From: Coprinopsis marcescibilis
Lineage: Eukaryota; Basidiomycota; Agaricomycetes; Agaricales; Psathyrellaceae
DNA length: 64,000 nt
Direction of reading: 5' to 3'
Assembly (NCBI GenBank): GCA_004369085.1
Contig: ML210300.1
Location: 1 to 64,000 of the forward strand
Shown here: one piece after another, positions 9,957 through 18,812 of the stretch
Layout: each line of letters starts with the position of its first letter
Numbering within the stretch: the first letter of the stretch is position 1
Position numbers and translations under genes: made by a program
Notes under the pieces: generated by a model
Told to the model about the DNA's origin: nothing
The model's input: only the letters and a program-made list of their open reading frames with translations
The model's database searches: none

Positions 9957-11006
9957 CTATGACAGTGTTGGCTGAGCTAGAGAGGCGTGTCCATACCTCG
10001 CTTTAACCTTGGCCACCCCTTCTTCAATTAAGCCATCCTCCTTATCGAAAAATCCCTTCTCATTCATGGCACGAACAGTTCCGCTTTGGCAGCCATTGCA
10101 GACGCCGGGCAATTTCGATCCCTCCAGCTCAATCCTGAGCCAGAAACCTGAGATCGGGGCCTCTGGATGAAGGATATGCGGCGCTATGATGACCCACCAC
10201 TGCGTCTCCCATGATGAGCAGCATTTCTTCTTCTGTGTGCATCCCAAGTCTTCATTGAGAGGCAGTGGGACGAAAGCCATGCCGGTACGTAGATCACCGA
10301 TGCGGGTCTTTGTCTCGATGATCGTATGATAGGTCTCAAACCCAACGTTATTTGCGACGTCTGTGGTCAGCTCCAAGATACCTCGCTTCATGAGCTCCCG
10401 TGTTGCTGGCTCAATCCAACTGTCAATTCCATACATCCTGGCGATACGAAATTTCAACCCGCAGTCAAAGAATGGGCGGCTTTCAAAGCACTGAATGACG
10501 TATGCTCTTCCGTCCTGGATGTCATAGTATGTGCTCATGTTCAGAACGTCAAGAAGAAACTCGTCTTGGTCCCTGGGATGGTCACTTGACAGTCGTAAGT
10601 CCGGGAGTCACGACCGAGTGTGAGCAGAACACATAAACACCCACCTGGGACCACATAGCAGATAAGTCAGTAAGTTCCCGAACTTTCATGGCGTCACATT
10701 TGTTGATGGCAAGATAATAGGATTATTGTTGTCCTGCCCATCGGTGGCAGGGGTTTCAAACATCTCACTGAAGACGGTCGATCTTGAGCCCAAAAAGGAT
10801 GCAGAGAGGCGGTACAGCTTCCTGATTTTTCTTTCTGGATTGACTGCCTAGAAAGCGTGAGTGCGAGCTTTTGCTACTGTATACCATGGCTGCCAGACTT
10901 GACTCACCATGAAAACAGCTGTGCCATCCTTGTAATAAAAGTGTTCGTCTCTTACTGGTTGGCTTTTGTCGTCGTCGTCGTCGTCGTCGTCGCCACCTTG
11001 TGCCAT
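9957..11006 (-). CDS. BTB/POZ-domain protein carried by element 2
   Basis: The likely start is the ATG at 11006, giving MAQGGDDDDDDDDKSQP then DEHFYYKDGTAVFM, followed by an intron (10848-10907). The next exon encodes AVNPERKIRKLYRLSASFLG and SRSTVFSEMF, the BTB core of fungal proteins (PxxxFxxHSxxFxxMF). The last exon gives DQDEFLLDVLNMSTYYDIQDG, then IDSWIEPATRELMKRGILEL and ETYHTIIETKTRI, the usual C-terminal half of this family. Between about 10715 and 10645 the frame of the second exon ends early, so either an intron is missed or the gene is damaged. BTB proteins commonly mediate dimerisation or cullin-3 binding; the role here is unknown. It is probably transposon cargo. Confidence 0.65.
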
Positions 11007-11195
11007 CTGGTAGCTGTACCTGGGATGCAGGAATCGACAATGTGCAGTATATCTATTACCATTTGCTGGGGTTGGGGCAGTCTCCGCGAGGCAGCCATGT
11101 GCTGTAGAGCGATTGCGTAACAGTTCCGATGTACTGCAATATTTAATCCAACTGCTACTCGCTGATGTGACAGGCCTCCTTTCTGCCGACGCACG

Positions 11196-13128
11196 ATGTC
11201 CAGAGAACTTATATGTTTTCCAGAACTTCCAGACCCTCAACATGGTGCCCAATGGACAACTGCCATTCTGTCCGCATACACTACTCTTCGCCAGCAGTTT
11301 CAGCATGCATCGTTGCTTCTGCAACAGGGCACAGCCGATCCTGTTCGCATGCGCCTTCAACTTACCAATATCACCGAGAAGTCAATTCCACTCCTTCGAG
11401 CACTAGAAGCGCAGCTCCCTGGGGAGAAATGGGTACTAGATTGTACCAAGCAGCTAATGCAGACAGCCATGGCGCTTTGCAATGCTACCAGTGCTGCAGA
11501 GGGAATGTGAGTAATCTATTACAGCCTACAGGCTCTTGCTAACATGACCCCCCAGTGAACGTGAGGTGGTCGTGCCCCCTGTCACGGTGGCTAACGTGCA
11601 CACTGGCCGCCGGGGCCGCCCCAGAAAGGCGTTAGATCTTCAACTGATTCGGAACGCCATGTCAGCTCATCGCAAGATCCCGATCAGCGTACTTGCCAGG
11701 ATTCTTGGCATCCACCGACAGACCTTGCGCACCTACATGCACAAGAATGGAATAAAGCACGGATTCTCAGTCATTGGGGACAGTGAAATTGATGCTTTAA
11801 TGCGTGATTACAAGTGTGCTCACCCTAAGTCAGGGATCCGTTATGCAGTTGGATGGTTTAGGCAGCGGTCTATTCATATACCTAAACGGCGCATCGTGTC
11901 TTCTCTCAGGAGGACAGATGGTGTTGGCCAGGTTCTCCGACGACATGGAACTATTATCCGCCGGGAATATCAAGTTTTGCGGCCCAACGCCTTGTGGCAT
12001 TTGGATGGGCATCACAAGCTGATCAAGTGGGGATTCGTTATCCATGGAATTGTAGATGGGTTTTCGCGACTGGTACGATACACTCAAACTCCCAATTTTT
12101 AAAGGCCCTTACCAACGTCTAACTCTTGAGGCTGTTGGCATGCGTGCAAGCACCAACAATCTCTCCTCTACAGTTCTAAAGCTCTTCTTGGATGCCACTA
12201 GTGCCCACGGCTTTCCTTCTCGCATGCGTGGCGATTGGGGAAGCGAGAACACGGAGGTATCTGTTTGCATGATCATATTTCGGGGACCGAGCCAGGGATC
12301 ATTTATTTGGGGGACGTGAGTTAGCCCTCTACTTTACCCGTGCCCCACAACATCTGAAGAACTTCCGTACGTAGTTCAACCCGTAACACGCGGGTAGAGC
12401 GCATCTGGGTAGAAGTGGGGACACAGTTTGCTCGGCAATGGCGGGCATTCTTTACGAGGCTTGAACGTTTACACTGTCTGAACACGGGCGCTAAAGGACA
12501 CCTTTGGCTTCTGCATCGTTTGTTTCTAGGTGATATCAACAATGATTGCAAGTCCTTTGAACAGAGTTGGAATCATCACCCACTTTCACGATTGGGACAT
12601 GAACAAACACCGTCGGTATGTCTGCCGTCTCTCGTTAGTATCATCAATGATCATTGAAAATCAACTGCTTGGTTGTAGGACATGCATTTTCTTGGTCAGC
12701 TCCAGCACGGGAAGTATCCCAACATTGATGGCGTACACCCCGAAGCAAAGGCTATGTATTTGGCTGATGTGGAAGGGGATCTCACGGACGAAGAGCTCAA
12801 TAATGCGCTGTACTCACGCATCGCCGCTGCATTGGAATGCCAGGTCCACCATCAAAATGATACAGTCAACAACCAGAACCACCCATTCGATTCAGATCAG
12901 GACCTTCAACTCTCCTATAGTGTGCTAGCCAAGGTACAACAGGATGGTATCATTCCATGTGGCTATGATCTATTGGAAGAAGAATGGCCTGAGGATGGGT
13001 ATCCTGTGGTTGAGTCAGTTAAAGTTGCTCGAAAACAAGTTGATATCACTTTACTGTTTGAGATCTGGTTCAGGCGTGCAGCATTGTGGGTCCAAGGACT
13101 TCATTCCATGTCAACAATTCTGTACTAG
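11196..13128 (+). CDS. Integrase-core (DDE) transposase of element 2
   Basis: Exons 11196-11506, 11556-12072, 12131-12315, 12375-12615 and 12679-13128 join in frame. A helical N-terminal region is followed by GRRGRPRKALD and a helix-turn-helix-like stretch (VLARILGIHRQTLRTYMHKN). The catalytic core follows: LWHLDGHHKLIKWGFVIHG (first Asp), GFPSRMRGDWGSENTEV (second Asp) and NTRVERIWVEV (Glu). This is the pattern of fungal and animal integrase-core proteins related to retroviral integrase and IS3-type enzymes. The tail carries DMHFLGQLQHGKYP. No stop or frameshift interrupts the reading, so an active enzyme is plausible. The exact superfamily (for example IS3EU or Ginger) needs a search. Confidence 0.85.
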
Positions 13129-13231
13129 GCTCTAGCACACTTGAAATAACTTGTGTCAATTAAATTTTTACCCTTTGACCTTGAATCTGGATCTAGCTCC
13201 GTAAATCGCGCCAGAATCGGACCTCGATACG

Positions 13232-15032
13232 ATGGCAGACAACAGACTGAAGCTTGACTTTGGAACTTTGGTCTATTTCCCTCACTCCAGGGCCTGTATC
13301 ATGTCGTGTCATGCGTTCTCTGTCAATGGCAAGAAGTGTACTTGCCTAGGGTACACGAGACGTCACAAAGACAAGAAGTGTGAATGTCGACACTCCCGGA
13401 AACACCATCGAGACAAGCAAAAAGTCGAGCACCAGTCTTCTGCAGAGCCTCTCAAGGCGCTCCCAACCAATACAAAGATTGAAGGCCATACAGTTGACAA
13501 TATCATTGCCAGATTCATGCAAGGAGGGAATGGTGGGAAGGCGGCTAGTGCTGCAGAGTCGGTGGTCGGTGGTGCCAAAGCCGAGTCAAACGCAGGCTTT
13601 CGTCCCAAGGCATCATCGAGCAAGGTACATTGCTCTATTTGCCTTCTTCCTGAGTCGCATTGACTGGATCCTTGATTCTGAAGGCTGCTAAGGCAAAAGG
13701 CTCCTCAAAAGGACTGACTTCAAAGCCGAGGACACTGCCAATTGGCATGGTGATACTTCTCCCCTACGGAATTACAGAGGTATTTCCTTCCTTGTAGTGT
13801 CGTATCTTGTCGTGCTCACTTCTACTTACAGAATAATGTCCTTGTTACTGAGAAAGCGCCAGCACGGCCACTCATCGAGATATTCTGCCAATATGAACTC
13901 GCCGTTGACAAAGGGCCCAATGGCGAAGAACTTGGGTTTCAGCAAGACTGGGATGCAAGCGAGGTTAATACCTGGTTTCGTTCCCTCTTCCAGAAGCCAT
14001 TTGCTTTTCTTGATGGACGATATGGGGCAGTTGAGGGAAGGTGTGACTGGGTACTGGTTGGAAAGCAGTACACTGGTCTATTCATCTACGCATGTTCGTT
14101 GAATGGATCAGTGACGGGCAAGGATCTTGCGAAGACTCGTGGGGGAGTTTCGCGACCAACCTCAGCAGTATTATATATTGGTGTGCCCTTACTTATTCCT
14201 CAGTTTTTTTGTTGCTTCGGCTGACTCTTTGCCAGCATCTCGTGACTGTATCCCACCCAAGGCATACCGTTGCTGGGACAAGGCCCTTGAAGACCCGAAG
14301 TCTATCGTGTTTGACATAGGCCATGATCCTCATGGCTGGCCAACGCTACCACACAATAAAGGAAAAGCAAAGGCACTGACTACAGCAGCATCCGAGAGCG
14401 ATTCCGATATGGAGAAACAGGACAGCATTCGTGACTCGGATGACAGCAGCAACGATACCCCAATTGCAACACGGACACGACAGGCCTACAAGATGGAAGA
14501 TCATGCCAACGTTGCTGGACCTGGCACACAGCCTGAGGACCCAATCATCGTCGACGACAGCGACAGTGCCAACCATGATGTCACAGACACTCTGAGTGAC
14601 GACGAAGATCTCCCTCTGAGTCCTCTTGATTGGCTCGGCTCCAAGACAGCTTTCAGAAATGGTAATAGAGCATAAACTTGAATATCAGTGTATGCCATCT
14701 CACAGCTTGCTCTCTTCTCAGATAAGTGCAAGCGCTCCCCATCCTTCGAAACGGATATCTATGGTACAGGTCACAGCCACATTGACGAAGCCATGCAACC
14801 CACAAAGCGGACCAGATATCTCTCAGCATATACATGGCCAACTCCGAGTCCTGCAAAGTCAAACAAGAGCCGGTGCATGTCATCCCAGTCGAGTCCCCTG
14901 GCAGCTGGCTCATACCAAAATCCATCGTCTTCCGCAGATGCTGCTGACCCGCGCTTGCCCATCGATCACTCTCCCACTCAGCGCAGAGTATTCTCGGCTG
15001 CACCACGTCTGTTGCGTAATCCTTGGGCATAG
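13232..15032 (+). CDS. Cys/His-rich hypothetical protein of element 2
   Basis: The start MADNRLKLDFG is at 13232. A zinc-binding-like cluster follows at about residues 28-55 (CHAF..CTCLGY..KCECRHSRKHH). Later exons encode RTLPIGMVILLPYGIT, EVNTWFRSLFQKPFAFLD and RCDWVLVGKQYTGLFIYACS, a pattern I recognise from uncharacterised Agaricomycete proteins. The rest is acidic and disordered (DSDMEKQDSIRDSDDSS). The final exon after an intron at about 14661-14720 ends at 15032. Splice borders at 13625-13683, 13780-13833 and about 14160-14220 are approximate. Function is unknown. It lies downstream of the transposase on the same strand and may be an accessory gene of the element. Confidence 0.65.
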
Positions 15033-15554
15033 ATGGCATCGCTGTACTGCAGAGGCACTACTGTCCTCTTTTATACCTCTTGAACTGTTGCTCATTCACT
15101 CCTTTGAACTCCATTACTTACATACCCATGAAACACTCATTTGCTTACTTGTTTCTTTGCACTATATTACTATTATACTAATATTTTCGCATAATACTCT
15201 CGCATTTTCTGTTTGATTCCCCCTGTCAACGAGATTTAGCTAGATTTCCCTGTAGGCTGTCATTTCTACCTACCTACCTACTTATTTAATGCAACTGTCA
15301 CAGAATTTTAGACTTAATGCGGTCCAGAGACATCGATTACTACTGCTTAGTTCACGAGGACCATGACTTGACAATGAGTCGATGAATCCATGAGCGCAAC
15401 CAACCTAAGGCATATTGGGTCGGAGCTCGAATTCAACGGTATGATAATAAGACCCCTCTACAGCAGCCTCTACAGCGAGCAGAGATTTCAATAAGATCTG
15501 AGTGTGTACAGACTTTCATGCATCGAAAAGGAAAAGTGTGTGTTTCCTGGCACG
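15033..15554. other. Element 2 right interior, no gene
   Basis: About 520 bp of AT-rich sequence follow the last gene of element 2. A short CTAC-type tetranucleotide run lies near 15268-15282. Near 15535 a further GTGTGTG-rich stretch leads into the terminal repeat. Confidence 0.45.
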
Positions 15555-15763
15555 TCAAAAAGTGTGTGTGTGGATTTCCGGGCGCGTCGAAAAGTGTGTG
15601 TGTGGTCTCTTGTTTCACTCGAAATAGTGTGTGGGTTTTTTTGTGATTTGGTATATCATACACTTTCGCTAACTTCTGAGTAAATTTGACTAAGTTCATT
15701 GAAGAATGTATGGAAATCAAAATGTGTGTGTGTTTTTAATTTTTCGCCAAAACGCCCGCCATA
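15555..15763. repeat. Right terminal inverted repeat of element 2
   Basis: Ends ..GCCAAAACGCCCGCCATA, the inverse of the left end with one visible change (A/G) near the tip and one extra CA unit inside. Rich in GTGTGT runs. Confidence 0.85.
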
Positions 15764-15850
15764 CCTGGTCCCAGTGAGATACGACATCAGACCCTCAACG
15801 TCTAGCAGAAACTTCTGTAAGGCTTGCTAAATTTGCAAAAATCTTTGTAT

Positions 15851-16039
15851 GAGTTCATTGGGCATTAAAAAGTGTGTGTGGATTTCCGGGTGCGTCGAAA
15901 AGTGTGTGTGGGTTTTTCGTTATTTTATATAGCATACACTTTCAATGACTTATGAGTAAATTCGACTAAGTTCAGTGAAAAGTGTATGGAAACCAAAATG
16001 TGTGTGTGTTTTTAATTTTTCGCCAAAACGCCCGCCATA
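15851..16039. repeat. Second, diverged right end related to element 2
   Basis: This 190-bp block ends in the same GCCAAAACGCCCGCCATA as the end at 15763 but differs at many sites. It lacks about 29 bp of the middle and shares an inner piece (TGCCCAAT-AACTCA, inverted) with the left terminal repeat that the 15763 end lacks. It could be the original outer end of a larger element, or a solo end of a related element. Confidence 0.75.
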
Positions 16040-16155
16040 ATCTGTTGGAGAGGCTAGTGGCACATCTGCAGAAAATAAAAATAACAAGCAAGTCCAAACG
16101 GATCAATATCATACTGCAAGTATAAATTTACTATAGTACGGTGGCTCAACGTTGA

Positions 16156-17060
16156 TTGATATTCCTCAAAGGCTGTTCGAAGGACGAGGGACTAGTGTGC
16201 GTACTGTACCATGGCTTGGCTATTTTATATTTGCTAACCATCGTAGCCCCACAGCCTGCTCATCCATTCAATGACCAACCACTCGAGCATGGGCTTCCCA
16301 GCTCTCCATCGATTTCATCGGTGAGGCCCCAGGGCCCAAAGAAACAATATAGTGATATAACGACCGGACCAATCGACATCGACCAGCCACTAGACTTCCC
16401 ACTATTGAAACGACCTGCTTGTAACCAGGTCGAAATTATCAAGTGCCCTCCAGACGTGACGAGCATCAACGGGCTCTGCGAGTATCTCAGAGCGACTTTG
16501 TGAGTTTGGTTCCCTATATTCGAGATAATCATTTTTGTTGATGCTCTGTCAATAGTCCAAGGCTGGACTGTGACGTTGTTGGAATTATCACAGTTTATCC
16601 TAGTCTTCTAATGGAGGCGAATATTGGGCGTGAAATCCTCTCCAACCAGATGGAAAGCTGTGGGATGCTCTGCTTGCCGGATTCCCAACAAAGCGGAGAT
16701 GGAATGCGACCCTTGGAAAGTCGAACCACGCCAGGCGCACCGCCAGTGGATCCCCATATCAGCAAATTGAAACGGATTCGACGGAACTTGATACCAGCTC
16801 CCTTCAGACGGCATACGCCACCAACGGTGGATTTGGATCTCAACGAACTTTTGACAGAGGAGACCTCCAACTTGAAGCTCCTTCAGCAGTGCCAGGCCCT
16901 AGGGATTCCTGTGGTTCGTCTCGATGAAGAGTCCCCTTCTCCTTGGCCCCCTAAAGAGTTCATGAAGGCTACGGTGTCGCTACATAAATTTCTCAATTGC
17001 CTTGAGGGTTTCCAATCCTCCGGATTATCCCTGGTCACGAGTCGTGAGGCCGGAGTTTGA
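16156..17060 (+). pseudogene. Degenerate G-domain gene (P-loop lost)
   Basis: I infer exons about 16156-16194, 16255-16499 and 16556-17060. The intron positions match those of the GTPases here: one after the P-loop exon and one just before the (I/V)xGV(I/V)Y exon. At the P-loop position the sequence is LIFLKGCSKDEGL, without the GxxxxGK[ST] pattern. At G3 it is VEIIKCPPD instead of DTPGF. The next strand, DVVGIITVYP, resembles KVAGVIYMYP of the 17647 gene. Both introns look normal (60 nt with CTAAC, and 56 nt), so it may still be transcribed. It could be the second domain of the GTPase interrupted at 9407. No ATG is seen at the proposed start. Nucleotide binding is unlikely. Confidence 0.5.
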
Positions 17061-17646
17061 GGTTCTGGTTCCCGTTCGCCTCGCACCGCACCCCTATGCT
17101 GTCATTTTGTACCAATCGTGTATTTATAGGATGCCCCTCGAGCTCTACTCGGTCACACAACCTCTTCCATTGATATAAAACAGGTAACACTTGTACGCTC
17201 AGAATATCCCAGAACATCTTTGTTCCCAGTGACGTGCGCTATGCACCAGATCACTGGACGACATACCGCCATTGCGAGGCGTAAAGAATCCGAACTGCAT
17301 GATAGTTTCATCACGGGAACTTGGAGAGCTCAAAGATCTGAGATCATGCTCGGGCGTCACCACCTCTCGTCCCCACGCGCCTCATGCATTCCAGCAGGTT
17401 AACAGGAGCATCTGCGTACATTTCTGCCACTTGAACACTTGACTTGCCTGGCACGGATATCTCCCACTTCCTGCGCTATCTCCAGCTCGACGAACCTCAA
17501 CGGCAGATCATCAAGGACAATGCCGAGGCAAAACATTTTTCGTTTCATCGGAAAGGAAGAGGAGTTTACTGCGGATGGTGTGTCGCCTACAGATATCATA
17601 ATCCCGTAGGGTGATTCGCTTCTACTCAAGTTGACTAGAACCACTC
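17061..17646. other. Intergenic with possible GTPase remnant
   Basis: No complete gene is visible. Around 17237-17400 the plus strand reads RRKESELHDSFITG, followed by material resembling the G5-side region of the nearby GTPases, so a decayed GTPase piece is possible but weakly supported. The rest should include the promoter of the next gene. Confidence 0.3.
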
Positions 17647-18636
17647 ATGTCTCTCATTAGAATAATGGGCGCGACTGGATCGGGGAAAAGTACAGTAGGT
17701 GCTGGGCATGCATTCGAATGGTCGTCGTCTGACTTGAGTCTTCAGTTCATACGTGAATTGCTAGAGGAAAATGCATGCAAGAAGCCGGATACGAGTGTTA
17801 GTATTAACTCTTGTACGAAGAAAGTTGACCACTACATCATCACTCCTTCTGAATCACTGTCGGCTAAGCTAAAGCTGGAGGATAGGCGAGTCGTTCTCGT
17901 CGATACTCCCGGATTCGACGATAGCCAAGTCAGTGATTAGGAGATTCTCAGACAGGTCGCAGCCTGGCTTGCAACTTCGTAAGCGCCGCCTCTGACATTT
18001 GTCCTGTCCCTCTGCTTATGCTGATTTCTATGCAGATATAGCCAACACATGAAAGTTGCGGGTGTCATCTACATGTATCCCATTTTCGGCGGGCGCTTCT
18101 CTCACTCCGACCAAACCAATGTCAGCATATTCAAGAAGATGTGCGGTCTGAACGCAATGCCAAGGGTGACAATCGCCACCTCCAAATGGGATGTTGGGAA
18201 GCTTGACTCTCTGGAAACGCGAGAGAAAGAGCTGAAGGAGAAATTGCGGGAGATGATTGAGCGGGGTGCTTGTACAGCACGTTTCGCACAAAGCACAGAT
18301 ACGGACCCGGGTCAATATCCTGGCCCCAATTATACCGCTAGCGGTGTGCTGGAGGAGGTTCTTGAACGGCTCATCGCTCGCGAGAAGTCACAGAGTGAAT
18401 TTGACGATATGGTCCTCAGCCTGCAGGATCAGATCGTCAACAAAGGAAAAGACCTGCCCAAGACAGATGCGGCTCGAGAGCTGAAAAAGAAGCTCAAAGA
18501 ACTCATAAAGGAATACAAGACGAGTGGCGACACCAAACTTGTGCGAACCAAGGCTCGCGACATTATTGCACAGCTCGACAATCTAAAGGTCTCGGTGTTC
18601 GACCGGTTTCTTGATTTTTTTGGGCTTGAGAGATAG
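17647..18636 (+). pseudogene. P-loop GTPase with in-frame stop
   Basis: Exons 17647-17694, 17746-17978 and 18036-18636. The sequence gives MSLIRIMGATGSGKST (G1), an FI-starting exon, VVLVDTPGFDD (G3), KVAGVIYMYP and IATSKWDVGK (G4 region). A long charged coiled-coil-like tail follows (EREKELKEKLREM, ARELKKKLKELIKEY) and it ends DFFGLER. A TAG at 17938-17940 interrupts VSD-EILRQVAAWL in the middle of exon 2, although the frame is conserved on both sides and no plausible intron removes it. It is either a recent pseudogene or a sequencing error. The rest of the reading frame and both introns are intact, so loss is recent. Confidence 0.8.
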
Positions 18637-18812
18637 CGTAAGTGACTTCCCATCGATCATCCCCAGACTTTTGACCAGAACTTGAAATTCTAACAGTGAA
18701 CGGGGAGGCACACGATTCAACCCTTCCTGACGCTCATGCTCTTCGCTCTTGAGCGCATATGATGTTTCGTAATACGTGATATACCTGCACATACCATAGT
18801 ATAATACAACCG

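Larger units (their letters stand above)
9408..15763. mobile_element. Element 2: long-TIR transposon with integrase-type DDE gene
   Basis: A unit of about 6.36 kb is bounded by inverted repeats of about 207 bp (9408-9614 and 15555-15763) that are nearly identical by eye. It lies in exon 4 of the 2784 GTPase gene. It carries a minus-strand BTB gene, a plus-strand integrase-core gene and a plus-strand Cys/His-rich gene. The transposase reads through all its splice joins, so the element may be young or active. A second, diverged right end follows at 15851-16039, so the real outer border might be there. Target duplication is unclear; TCT occurs at 9404-9406 and at 16041-16043. Confidence 0.8.

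Noticed and set aside
10959..10998. GTC/GAC trinucleotide run as a satellite
   Set aside because: It encodes the Asp run (DDDDDDDD) at the start of the BTB protein.
12944..13135. Separate small gene overlapping the integrase tail
   Set aside because: It is another frame of the last integrase exon without its own motifs.
17920..17966. Tiny intron that would remove the TAG in the 17647 GTPase
   Set aside because: The only GT-AG pairs give introns of 12 or 26 nt, far below the size seen elsewhere.
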